A DNA stretch of 64,000 nt, taken from the IMG/VR virus record IMGVR_UViG_3300023179_000027, positions 1-64,000 of that record. One strand, given 5' to 3'. Shown in pieces: positions 57,587 to 64,000 of this stretch. Positions within the stretch are counted from its first letter, which is position 1. Each line of letters begins with the position of its first letter. Under the pieces are notes generated by a model. The model did not search any database, was not told where the DNA came from, and saw only the letters and a program-made list of their open reading frames with translations. This DNA comes from a virus. The position numbers and the translations under genes were made by a program.

Positions 57587-57796
57587 ATGCGAGTTGAACG
57601 TGTTGGTGGTATCGAATCTAGTCCTGCCCGTGCTTTGTTTTACGAACTGTGGCGTGAAAAGATGAGTGCAAGTGCCAGATTAACAAAATTGGTGCGTGAG
57701 GGTAGTCCTGCTGAAAAAGAATGGGAAATCCGTCGACGGAAAGTAGAACCTGCGGTACGTGTAGAGATTAGCCAAGCCGCTAAAAAGGTATCCTAA
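57587..57796 (+). CDS. Small basic hypothetical protein
   Basis: 69 residues, Arg/Lys rich and helical (RALFYELWREKMSASARLTKLVREGSPAEKEWEIRRRKVEP). AAAGGAA site. No family recognised; charge suggests nucleic-acid or host-protein binding. Confidence 0.6.
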   Translation: MRVERVGGIESSPARALFYELWREKMSASARLTKLVREGSPAEKEWEIRRRKVEPAVRVEISQAAKKVS

Positions 57797-57798
57797 AT

Positions 57799-57827
57799 TT
57801 GACAATAAATGGTCATGGGTGTACAAT
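57799..57827 (+). promoter_or_regulatory. Sigma-70 promoter, leader type B
   Basis: TTGACA (57799-57804), 17-base spacer, TACAAT (57822-57827). The leader AGCATTATTGACAGTTAAACAACGGAG is almost the same as that behind the promoter at 59439. Confidence 0.88.
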
Positions 57828-57860
57828 AGCATTATTGACAGTTAAACAACGGAGTAGCAA

Positions 57861-58136
57861 ATGGTAACTTATGCACAAATGTCTGAAAAGCAAAAGCGTG
57901 AAGTCCGTATGTATGGATGCACTGAAGACCAAATGCGTGAGTCTGTGGAGCAAAGCCTGACGTTTCGTTTCTCAGGACCTGCTATGATGGCTGCTAGTTT
58001 GATGAGTGATTGTCAGGAAATGTTGTCTAGTGACAACGGTGGGCAGTTTGATTTGATGATTGCCGAGGATGTACGTCAAGCCCTTAATCGTGCTAAATGG
58101 ATTCTGTTTAACTATGTAATGGAAAAACGGGCTTGA
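57861..58136 (+). CDS. Conserved small phage protein
   Basis: 91 residues. SLTFRFSGPAMMAASLMSDCQEML and DVRQALNRAKWILFNYVM follow a pattern familiar from T4-like phage proteins (G-P-A-M-M-A ... R-Q-x-L-N-R-A-K-W). Helical, unknown function. ACGGAG site. Its TGA stop is inside the next promoter's TTGACA. Confidence 0.68.
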   Translation: MVTYAQMSEKQKREVRMYGCTEDQMRESVEQSLTFRFSGPAMMAASLMSDCQEMLSSDNGGQFDLMIAEDVRQALNRAKWILFNYVMEKRA

Positions 58137-58161
58137 CAATAAATGGGCTTGGTAGTATACT
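58133..58161 (+). promoter_or_regulatory. Sigma-70 promoter, leader type A, copy 1
   Basis: TTGACA (58133-58138), 17-base spacer, TATACT (58156-58161). The cassette continues ATGGGTATAGTGAATAACAAGGAG and recurs at 58460 and 58699. Confidence 0.9.
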
Positions 58162-58191
58162 ATGGGTATAGTGAATAACAAGGAGCTACAT

Positions 58192-58449
58192 ATGGTCTGC
58201 GAAAAAGAAGTATTAACTAAAGTTGCTAAGATTATTGATGCCGACATGGCAAGTTTTTGTTTTGGATCACTTAGTGTGATTTGTACAAGGGCAGAAGCCA
58301 AAAAAATTCTTCGAATCCTTAGTAAAGATTACAAGGTTCAAATTAGCAAAGATGGTTCCTATGGTTTTATGTTTGACTTCGTTTGTGATGAAACTCAACC
58401 CAAACGAGATATCTTTTTAGATATCAATGGAACCGGCGGTAAGTGGTAA
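58192..58449 (+). CDS. Small hypothetical protein
   Basis: 85 residues from the ATG after AAGGAG; the ATG 30 bases upstream touches the -10 box and cannot be used. Alternating strand pattern (KIIDADMASFCFGSLSVICTRAEAKKILRIL, VQISKDGSYGFMFDFV) suggests a small alpha-beta fold. No family recognised. Confidence 0.65.
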   Translation: MVCEKEVLTKVAKIIDADMASFCFGSLSVICTRAEAKKILRILSKDYKVQISKDGSYGFMFDFVCDETQPKRDIFLDINGTGGKW

Positions 58450-58459
58450 TATTCACTGG

Positions 58460-58488
58460 TTGACAATAAATAAGTTTGGTAGTATACT
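58460..58488 (+). promoter_or_regulatory. Sigma-70 promoter, leader type A, copy 2
   Basis: TTGACA (58460-58465), 17-base spacer, TATACT (58483-58488), followed by the same leader as copy 1. Confidence 0.9.
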
Positions 58489-58518
58489 ATGGGTATAGTG
58501 AATAACAAGGAGTTAGAG

Positions 58519-58689
58519 ATGGAATATCTAAAACGAGCCCAACAATACGCAGAAGCCCGCGGGGATGATAATTATTTCCGTGAAGCCTATACTGTATTGC
58601 GGGAAACTAATTCCGTAGAGGACAGTGTTTGGCGTGCGTTGGAATACCTTTATGATGGATTTATAGCAGATTTACTACGATTTAAGTAA
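58519..58689 (+). CDS. Small hypothetical protein
   Basis: 56 residues from the ATG after AAGGAG. One or two helices (LKRAQQYAEARG, SVWRALEYLYDGFIADLLRF). No family recognised. Alone behind its own promoter cassette. Confidence 0.6.
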   Translation: MEYLKRAQQYAEARGDDNYFREAYTVLRETNSVEDSVWRALEYLYDGFIADLLRFK

Positions 58690-58698
58690 CCCTACAGG

Positions 58699-58727
58699 TT
58701 GACAATAAATGGGTTTGGTAGTATACT
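58699..58727 (+). promoter_or_regulatory. Sigma-70 promoter, leader type A, copy 3
   Basis: TTGACA (58699-58704), 17-base spacer, TATACT (58722-58727), followed by the same leader as copies 1 and 2. Confidence 0.9.
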
Positions 58728-58757
58728 ATGGGTATAGTGAATAACAAGGAGTTGACA

Positions 58758-58985
58758 ATGGTTAGAGATACAGAAATCATCATACAAGGTCGTAAAGCTT
58801 TGGTTGCAAAAGAACATGTTAAGACCTTCCTTACAAAGCAAAAATTGGTTGCTGAGGCTAGCCGCCTTAATACTATGGTTGCTGAATGTCCTGAGGTACT
58901 TAAAGATTTACATAAGACTGTAAATAAAATCATGCGTATCAACCAAAAAATGCGCCGCGAGAACATTTTCGCTAAATTTGTCTAG
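58758..58985 (+). CDS. Small basic hypothetical protein
   Basis: 75 residues from the ATG after AAGGAG. Mostly helical with a basic end (KTVNKIMRINQKMRRENIFAKF), possibly coiled coil. No family recognised. Confidence 0.62.
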   Translation: MVRDTEIIIQGRKALVAKEHVKTFLTKQKLVAEASRLNTMVAECPEVLKDLHKTVNKIMRINQKMRRENIFAKFV

Positions 58986-58995
58986 GATTCCTAGA

Positions 58996-59202
58996 ATGAA
59001 CGAACGAATAATTGACCTATATGAACAAGCCTCTGATTTAGAAAGAGATGTAGAAACTAGTAAAAAAAGTTATAGCGACCGCGTAACACTTAGATTTGCT
59101 GAATTGTTAGTAGCAGAAACATTAAAATTGGCAACTGAAAATATGGGCTATTCAGAATACATTCATGTTAAAAACCGTATTAAAGAACATTTCGGGGTTT
59201 AA
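58996..59202 (+). CDS. Small FAELIV-type phage protein
   Basis: 68 residues from the ATG behind TAGGA. MNERIIDLYEQA start, LRFAELLVAETLKLA middle, VKNRIKEHFGV end: the same layout as the genes at 57129 and 59205 (N-E-R start, FAxLxV helix, I-K-x-H-F-G-V end), so a local paralogue family. Confidence 0.68.
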   Translation: MNERIIDLYEQASDLERDVETSKKSYSDRVTLRFAELLVAETLKLATENMGYSEYIHVKNRIKEHFGV

Positions 59203-59204
59203 GA

Positions 59205-59429
59205 TTGAACGAACGAGTTCAAGAACTTTGGCGGGCTTGTGTGCTAAAACATACCAAGGATCCTATGAACTGGCAGACGGTGGCTGATGAATTTGCCCTG
59301 TTGATTGTTCAGGAATGTCTTTTGTCATTGGAGCCTAATCTATACAGTAAAGAAATTGACTATGAGTTTGAACAACGATTTTTTAAACGGTGCCGAGATA
59401 AAATAGTAAAACATTTCGGAGTTGAATAA
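59205..59429 (+). CDS. Small FAELIV-type phage protein
   Basis: 74 residues from a TTG two bases after the previous stop. MNERVQELWRAC start, FALLIVQECLL middle, RDKIVKHFGVE end. Paralogue of the preceding gene. Function unknown. Confidence 0.68.
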   Translation: MNERVQELWRACVLKHTKDPMNWQTVADEFALLIVQECLLSLEPNLYSKEIDYEFEQRFFKRCRDKIVKHFGVE

Positions 59430-59438
59430 CCCTTGAGG

Positions 59439-59467
59439 TTGACAATAAATGGACTTGGTAGTATAAT
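59439..59467 (+). promoter_or_regulatory. Sigma-70 promoter, leader type B, copy 2
   Basis: TTGACA (59439-59444), 17-base spacer, TATAAT (59462-59467). The upstream half matches the type A cassettes (ATAAATGGACTTGGTAG), the downstream half matches the 57799 leader: a mosaic of the two. Confidence 0.9.
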
Positions 59468-59500
59468 AGCATTATTGACAGTTAGATAACGGAGCAAAAA

Positions 59501-60223
59501 ATGTACTTTCGTAAAAGCTACAATAATCTCAGTAAAGGCAAAATCGTGCGTAATCAACGTCCAGTAATCAGCCATGTCGCTGACGATGTTTGGGCAAGTG
59601 CTTGTGCCGCCCAACGCATCAACGGTAGCTATGTCAAGTTGGTAACATCCTGGGCTACCAACGAGGAAATCCTTCCTAATTCACTACAACAGGCAGACAA
59701 AAAAACCAACCGTCAATTGATGTATGGTTTGCTCGATGACACCTCACAAATCACCGAACAAGACCGTGAACAAGGTTTGGCTGTTCGCCAATATTACAAA
59801 GCTTTTACTTTCAAAATTCTACAAGGTAAAAAATTGTCGGAGTTTGACAGTACTGCTATGAGCATTGCAAACCGTGATGAAATCACTAGCGATTATGATA
59901 TTGCTGTAATTGCCTCACTTCCAAGTTGTTACCTACGCAATGTGGAACGTGATAACCTTGATCGTAAAATGTCAAGTGCTAATGGTGGGTTGATTGGTAA
60001 AGTTGGAGACAAAGTAAAAGCTACGCTTGAAATTGTCAAAGTCACATTTAGTCAACAATACAATTGCTACTTTATTTCAGGTCTTACGGATAAGAACCAA
60101 GCAGTATTTTTTGCGTACAATCGTGAGGGTGTTAAGGTAGGTGACACTATCAATGTACAAGGTACAGTAAAAGCACACCGTGATGGTACTACAACCCAAC
60201 TTAATCGTGTAAAGGTAATCTAA
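59501..60223 (+). CDS. Phage protein with C-terminal OB-fold-like region
   Basis: 240 residues, ACGGAG site. The N-terminal 130 residues are helical and unrecognised. The C-terminal 90 residues (GDKVKATLEIVKVTFSQQYNCYFISGLTDKNQAVFFAYN, VGDTINVQGTVKAHRDGTTTQLNRVKV) look like an OB barrel with the last strands typical of nucleic-acid-binding domains. A DNA- or RNA-binding early protein is plausible. Codons here are less AT-biased than in the island. Confidence 0.6.
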   Translation: MYFRKSYNNLSKGKIVRNQRPVISHVADDVWASACAAQRINGSYVKLVTSWATNEEILPNSLQQADKKTNRQLMYGLLDDTSQITEQDREQGLAVRQYYKAFTFKILQGKKLSEFDSTAMSIANRDEITSDYDIAVIASLPSCYLRNVERDNLDRKMSSANGGLIGKVGDKVKATLEIVKVTFSQQYNCYFISGLTDKNQAVFFAYNREGVKVGDTINVQGTVKAHRDGTTTQLNRVKVI

Positions 60224-60423
60224 TGGAACTTCAACTTCAAAACGCTGACCAGCATAGAATCGCAGACCTATTGTGGAATGCTAAAGATCAAAAAGAGGTC
60301 AAGGTGATCTTACGATTGTTTGGACATGACGCACAAGTGGTTTACAACATGATGATGGCGGCATATTTTGACCAAATCGATGATACTGATTTAGCAGAAT
60401 CACTATTAAATAGTATTAAATGA
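60223..60423 (+). CDS. Small hypothetical protein
   Basis: 66 residues, helical. NADQHRIADLLWNAKDQKEVKVILRLFGHDAQVVYNMMMAAYFDQIDD resembles small phage proteins with an I-A-D-x-L-W-x-A start. It begins at the stop of the previous gene (taATGg). Confidence 0.65.
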   Translation: MELQLQNADQHRIADLLWNAKDQKEVKVILRLFGHDAQVVYNMMMAAYFDQIDDTDLAESLLNSIK

Positions 60424-60635
60424 AAATTCAACCTAAATATACACTGATACCAAATGAATATGCTGTATTCCCCATTGATGCTTGGAGTAGGAAACACATA
60501 CGCAACTTATGTGATAATCTTTGCGTTAAGTATGTAGAAATATCTACCACAATGAACGCTCCTGCTTTTCAATTTACTCAACAAGACTATAAAAATGTTA
60601 CAGCATTTCTAAAGGATTATACAGTTAATGAGTAA
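60420..60635 (+). CDS. Small hypothetical protein
   Basis: 71 residues, overlapping both neighbours by a few bases. Alpha-beta pattern with a central Cys pair (LCDNLCVKYVEIS). No family recognised. Confidence 0.6.
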   Translation: MKIQPKYTLIPNEYAVFPIDAWSRKHIRNLCDNLCVKYVEISTTMNAPAFQFTQQDYKNVTAFLKDYTVNE

Positions 60636-60834
60636 CTTGGATAAAATTCTCAGTGATTCAATCAAAGGTATAGATAGTGCTTATAAAGACATGGCAGTAT
60701 GTCGTAGTATTGCCAAACACATAATAAAAGATTTGGATAACGAGTTAAGCAAACCCAAATGGGTTGGTGATGATGAGGGTTGGAATAAGGCTATTGAAGC
60801 AGTTAAAAAAGAAATCAAACAAAGGTATGTATAG
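60628..60834 (+). CDS. Small hypothetical protein
   Basis: 68 residues, helical and charged (LDKILSDSIKGIDSAYKDMAVCRSIAKHIIKDLDNEL, then W-x-G-D-D-E-G-W). Coupled to the preceding gene by an eight-base overlap. Confidence 0.6.
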   Translation: MSNLDKILSDSIKGIDSAYKDMAVCRSIAKHIIKDLDNELSKPKWVGDDEGWNKAIEAVKKEIKQRYV

Positions 60835-61048
60835 GCAAGTGTCCAATTTAAGCAATACAGTAATAATAAAGGATGTAAAACCGACAGATGCATTGGACTA
60901 CAAATATGAACTTACCTCAAACGGATATGAATTGAATAAAGATTTTTCTTGGTATTGGAGAGCACCTAGTATACATGGAATAGGATCAGTTGAATTTTAT
61001 TTTTCTGATCCAAAGCTTGCAACTTTTTTTAGAATAAAATGGTCATGA
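60827..61048 (+). CDS. Small hypothetical protein
   Basis: 73 residues from the ATG overlapping the previous gene. TVIIKDVKPTDALDYKYELTSNGYELNKDFSWYWRAPSIHGIGSVEFYFSDPKLATFFRIKW is beta-rich with many aromatic residues. No family recognised; the ending F-x-x-K-W is common in small phage proteins. Confidence 0.6.
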   Translation: MYRQVSNLSNTVIIKDVKPTDALDYKYELTSNGYELNKDFSWYWRAPSIHGIGSVEFYFSDPKLATFFRIKWS

Positions 61049-61057
61049 GAGGAATAT

Positions 61058-61189
61058 ATGTATAATTTCATTGCTGGTACATTTTTTGGTATTGTTATAG
61101 CAACGATTGGTTTTAGTGGTGTTGCCAAATTGCTTGACAATAGCGTAGATGTAGTTAAAAGTACTGTACAAGAACAAGCAAATAAGTGA
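61058..61189 (+). CDS. Tiny single-helix membrane protein
   Basis: 43 residues. One transmembrane helix (FIAGTFFGIVIATIGFSGVAKLL) followed by a charged tail (DNSVDVVKSTVQEQANK). Similar tiny G-x-x-x-G-F-S-G membrane proteins occur in T4-like marine phages. Ribosome site GAGAGGA. Function unknown. Confidence 0.68.
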   Translation: MYNFIAGTFFGIVIATIGFSGVAKLLDNSVDVVKSTVQEQANK

Positions 61190-61227
61190 CAGGTTTTTAT
61201 AGTAAACGAAAGTCTAAGGAGTTAGAT

Positions 61228-61593
61228 ATGGGTCTTGATCAATACGCTTATATCGCAAACAAAGCCAACACTGAATGGAATGACGATTGCCGTCAGGATG
61301 TGGCATACTGGCGCAAGCATCCTAATCTACAAGGTTGGATGGAGAAACTTGCAGAACAAAAGGGTCTACATTATGACGTATTTAACGGCGTAGAACTTGA
61401 GCTTACTTGGGAAGATGTAGACAATCTAGAATCGGACATAAGATCAGGTGTATTGTCTATAATGGATACTAAAGGTTTCTTTTTTGGCAATCCTAGTGAC
61501 GATTACTACCTTGAACAAGACCTACAATTTTGTGTAAATGCAAAAGCAGAATTGTTTTTAGGTAGAAAAGTATTTTATAATTCAAGTTGGTGA
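61228..61593 (+). CDS. Conserved phage protein (MGLDQYAY family)
   Basis: 121 residues from the ATG after AAGGAG. MGLDQYAYIA, AYWRKHPNLQGWMEKL, FNGVELELTWEDVDNLE, GFFFGNPSDDYY and VFYNSSW are blocks I associate with a widespread phage family of unknown function; automated enzyme names sometimes given to such proteins are not supported by any motif here. Confidence 0.75.
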   Translation: MGLDQYAYIANKANTEWNDDCRQDVAYWRKHPNLQGWMEKLAEQKGLHYDVFNGVELELTWEDVDNLESDIRSGVLSIMDTKGFFFGNPSDDYYLEQDLQFCVNAKAELFLGRKVFYNSSW

Positions 61594-61595
61594 AT

Positions 61596-62021
61596 ATGTT
61601 TAACAAATTAAAAGAAATATTACAAAGTGAGGGCTGGTATGTAGGTTGGGCATTACCTTGTTGTCAAACATGTGCTTGGGAAGAACTACCTCTTTTTCAT
61701 GAAGATGGACCGTTTGAAGGTAAGGAAATTGAAATACATAAAGTATTGTTTAGTCATGAACAGGATTGCCAATTGGATGTATACTTTGATGAAATCAAAG
61801 AGGAGTATATTTTACCTGACGGCTACACAAAGGATGACTATAGTACCTTCCCACATTATCGCCCACATGAAACAAATGGATCATTGTTTTGTTTTGCAGG
61901 AGATGATGAAGGTGTAAAAAACCTTATTGAAGTACTACCATTGATTGAAAAATCAGGATGTAAAATAGTTTGGAATCAAACAGGAAATATGAGACCATAT
62001 ATAAGTTGGGGAAAAGAATGA
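61596..62021 (+). CDS. DUF6891-like conserved phage protein
   Basis: 141 residues from the ATG at 61596 (GTG at 61590 possible). LQSEGWYVGWALPCCQTCAWEEL has a CC-x2-C cluster after a G-W segment, and the C-terminal half is alpha-beta (CFAGDDEGVKNLIEVLPLIEKSGCKIVWNQTG). Such proteins are frequent in phages; function unknown. Confidence 0.65.
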   Translation: MFNKLKEILQSEGWYVGWALPCCQTCAWEELPLFHEDGPFEGKEIEIHKVLFSHEQDCQLDVYFDEIKEEYILPDGYTKDDYSTFPHYRPHETNGSLFCFAGDDEGVKNLIEVLPLIEKSGCKIVWNQTGNMRPYISWGKE

Positions 62022-62365
62022 GCGGTTATGCATTGATTCGTAGGATAAGAATTTTAGAGGAAAAATGTGATGAGCTTGGATTTCGTATGTGCCAATCACG
62101 AGACTTTCATAATGAGTTTGGCGATACTTTAGCTATCAAACCAAAAGACGAGTGTTTACCAGTCTATAGCCGTGATGCTGAGTTATTCGTAGGGACAATA
62201 GGTGACTTAGAAAGGTTTATTCAAGGCATTGAATGGGCTAGAAAATACGATACAATGGTATTTGGTAGGTCACAGGACGACAAACGGGCACGTAAGGAAC
62301 AAGACTTTAAAAATAAACAATTGGTCAATATCCTTAAGGGTGAAAAGGTTGACAGTAAATCCTAA
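62018..62365 (+). CDS. Conserved phage protein (YSRDAEL family)
   Basis: 115 residues, ATGA overlap with the previous gene and a GGGGA site. RRIRILEEKCDELGFRMCQSRDF, GDTLAIKPKDECLPVYSRDAELFVGTIGDLERFIQGIEWARKYD and KRARKEQD are blocks like those of small T4-like phage proteins of unknown function. Confidence 0.72.
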   Translation: MSGYALIRRIRILEEKCDELGFRMCQSRDFHNEFGDTLAIKPKDECLPVYSRDAELFVGTIGDLERFIQGIEWARKYDTMVFGRSQDDKRARKEQDFKNKQLVNILKGEKVDSKS

Positions 62366-62377
62366 TTAAGCTATAAT
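62349..62377 (+). promoter_or_regulatory. Sigma-70 promoter of the DNA ligase gene
   Basis: TTGACA (62349-62354), 17-base spacer, TATAAT (62372-62377). The stop codon of the upstream gene lies in the spacer. Leader with AAGGAA before ATG 62403. Confidence 0.88.
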
Positions 62378-62402
62378 CTAGTTTTACGCTAAGGAATTAA
62401 CT

Positions 62403-63737
62403 ATGTCTGCTAGTTGGATCGCTAAACTTAACGAAAGTGATAGTCGTTTACACAAGGAAGATGTACTTAAACAAGCCAAGGAAGCTATGACATTAGGTAG
62501 TGTCAATGCTATCAACTTTTTACAATTGCTAAAGATTTGCTATAACCCCTACGTTACCTTCGGTGTAAAACAAGTACCTGATACAGTTGGAATTGTAGAT
62601 GCAGAAAATCCTTGGAGTGATTTTCTTGAATTACTAGGTTACCTTGCAGTGAGAGAGTTAACTGGTAATACAGCCCGTGATGCAATTCAGGATATGAGTG
62701 AACGGTTTGATAGTGTTGAATGGAATAACTTTTGTGCTCCAGTCATTCGCCGTGATATGAGAGCAGGTATTAGTGATAAAACAATCAATAAAATCTTTAA
62801 GGATACTGAGTACGAAATCCCTGTGTTTGGTTGTCAACTAGCAACCAATAGTGAGGGTCGTCCTGAAATGAAGGGCACTAAGCGACTAGAGCCAAAACTA
62901 GATGGAGTGCGAGTATTGCTTAAAGTTGTAAATATGGGTGATACTATTGTAACTGATTGCTATAGCCGTAATGGTAAGGTGTTTGATAACTTTAAGCACA
63001 TTGAAAAACAAATTAAGGACAATTTTAACAAAATTATAAGACAAGCTGGTACTAGTAACCTAAGCATGGGTTTTATGTTAGATGGTGAAGTTATTGGTAA
63101 TAGTTTTCAGGAGTTGATGCGTCAAGCACGCCGTAAGGAAAATGTTGATAACGATGACAGTGTATTTCATATTTTTGATATTATTCCTATTGAGGATTTT
63201 CGTCGTGGGCATTGGAATACACAATTGAGCAAACGTATTAAAATCCTTGAAAGCATCCGAAGTGTTGTAGAGACTATGCCTAATGTTGAATTACTACCGC
63301 ATATTATGGTAGACTTAGACACGGCCGCTGGGCGTGATCAACTTGAACGTTATGCTAAAGATCAGGTCAATGCAGGCTTTGAGGGCATTATGATTAAGGA
63401 TGTTAATGCACCATACGAATGTAAGCGTAATACATTTTGGATGAAATGGAAACCTACCATTACAGTAGATTTGGAGGTGGTCGGTGTTGAAGAAGGTACG
63501 GGAAGAAATATTGGACGCCTGGGAGCATTGGTTTGCTTTGGAATTGACGACGGAAAAGAAATTTCAGTCAATGTGGGTAGTGGTTTTAGTGACGTTGATA
63601 GAGATGAGCTATACGCTAATCGCAATTTGGTCATTGGTCGTACTGTTGAAATCTTATGTGATGTAATTACACAAAACCAAGATGGTAGTTACAGTTTGCG
63701 TTTCCCTAGATTTGTGAGGTTCCGTGATGATAAGTAA
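62403..63737 (+). CDS. ATP-dependent DNA ligase (T4 gp30-like)
   Basis: 444 residues (T4 gp30 is 487). N-terminal helical DNA-binding region to about residue 150; then motif I EPKLDGVRV with the AMP-accepting Lys, motif Ia YSRNGKV, motif III FMLDGEVI, motif IV FEGIMIKD and motif V FWMKWKP; OB-f fold C-terminal domain. It seals nicks during phage replication and repair. Own sigma-70 promoter. Confidence 0.93.
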   Translation: MSASWIAKLNESDSRLHKEDVLKQAKEAMTLGSVNAINFLQLLKICYNPYVTFGVKQVPDTVGIVDAENPWSDFLELLGYLAVRELTGNTARDAIQDMSERFDSVEWNNFCAPVIRRDMRAGISDKTINKIFKDTEYEIPVFGCQLATNSEGRPEMKGTKRLEPKLDGVRVLLKVVNMGDTIVTDCYSRNGKVFDNFKHIEKQIKDNFNKIIRQAGTSNLSMGFMLDGEVIGNSFQELMRQARRKENVDNDDSVFHIFDIIPIEDFRRGHWNTQLSKRIKILESIRSVVETMPNVELLPHIMVDLDTAAGRDQLERYAKDQVNAGFEGIMIKDVNAPYECKRNTFWMKWKPTITVDLEVVGVEEGTGRNIGRLGALVCFGIDDGKEISVNVGSGFSDVDRDELYANRNLVIGRTVEILCDVITQNQDGSYSLRFPRFVRFRDDK

Positions 63738-64000
63738 GTATAGACCAATGGATGTTCAAAAAGTTTTTAGATTAAAGCATTATGTGCGATATGGATTCTT
63801 ACCAAAGAGTTATAACTGGAAACCATATCAACAATACGTTTTAGATAAGCAAATAAATCCAAACAGTGCAATAATAAAAGCATTTATAGTATTGCATTAT
63901 CTTGCTATGCATTCGCCCGAAAAGGTTCAAGTCAGGTATAAAAGAGCATATAATCGTTTTTACAAAATACACTTTGGCTCAGATAAAGCTAATATGAAAT
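63727..64000 (+). CDS. Hypothetical protein (partial, runs off the right edge)
   Basis: At least 91 residues, open to the window end; starts inside the ligase gene (11-base overlap), with an alternative ATG at 63748. Basic and aromatic (FRLKHYVRYGFLPKSYNWKPYQQYVL, VRYKRAYNRFYKIHFG). No family recognised from this part. Confidence 0.55.
   Translation, partial: MISKYRPMDVQKVFRLKHYVRYGFLPKSYNWKPYQQYVLDKQINPNSAIIKAFIVLHYLAMHSPEKVQVRYKRAYNRFYKIHFGSDKANMK

Noticed and set aside
58162-58191. Upstream ATG giving the same ten-residue start in three small genes (58162, 58489, 58728)
   Set aside because: It begins immediately after the -10 box, before the expected transcription start, and the true start follows AAGGAG. 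The shared residues are a by-product of the repeated promoter cassette.
61134-61162. TTGACA inside the tiny membrane-protein gene as a promoter for the 61228 gene
   Set aside because: No acceptable -10 box lies 16-18 bases downstream.

Overview
The window is a low-GC, densely packed stretch of a large tailed-phage genome of T4-like (contractile-tail) type. The evidence is a T4-style nucleotide-metabolism block, a PAAR tail-tip protein next to a very large structural protein, five exact TATAAATA octamers (the T4 late promoter) placed in front of operons, 26 tRNA-like genes, a T4 gp30-like DNA ligase, and many small proteins of kinds usual in marine and freshwater T4-like phages. TAA, TAG and TGA all end genes, so the standard bacterial code applies. 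Strong sigma-70 promoters and rRNA-leader-like elements in front of two tRNA clusters suggest, without proving, a proteobacterial host.

Layout. (1) 1-8.7 kb, plus strand: nrdA (cut by the left edge), nrdB, glutaredoxin, PAAR protein, a 1149-residue structural protein, SleB-type endolysin with a holin-like partner, and conserved phage proteins. (2) 8.7-9.5 kb: a late promoter, a 55-residue protein, an IscU iron-sulfur scaffold and a Cys-rich small protein. (3) 9.5-38.7 kb: an accessory island of short operons on alternating strands. It holds ten radical-SAM proteins (two with a Rossmann/B12-like N-terminus, two with an N-terminal twitch domain), thirteen proteins read as 2-oxoglutarate/Fe(II) or Asp/Asn-hydroxylase-like, plus an NDP-sugar epimerase, half-length DegT aminotransferase, glycine-amidinotransferase-like enzyme, methyltransferase, GNAT-like protein, kinase-like protein and glycosyltransferase-like proteins. 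(4) 38.7-54.6 kb, almost all plus strand: a pseudoknotted RNA with terminator, then tRNA genes interspersed with a HemN-like radical-SAM protein, peptide deformylase, sugar-decoration genes (DegT, NeuD-like acyltransferase, methyltransferase-glycosyltransferase fusion, GT2), two HNH endonucleases, three more 2OG oxygenases and two YkgJ-like Cys-cluster proteins. (5) 54.6-64 kb, plus strand: small early-type genes, many behind near-identical sigma-70 promoter and leader cassettes, ending with an ATP-dependent DNA ligase and a cut-off gene.

How it fits together. The most striking content is iron chemistry: 11 radical-SAM proteins (4Fe-4S), about 16 likely Fe(II) oxygenases, a di-iron ribonucleotide reductase, an Fe-type deformylase, two YkgJ-like proteins and a phage IscU that could help load the cluster enzymes. 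Together with sugar, amino-group, amidino-, methyl- and acyl-transfer genes this looks like an elaborate modification or small-molecule pathway. Its substrate cannot be read from the sequence; surface glycan, a virion protein or a secreted metabolite are candidates.

Beyond the genes, several late-type promoters end only 4-6 bases before the start codon, which predicts leaderless mRNAs. There are at least two unclassified structured-RNA candidates and several unusual tRNAs.
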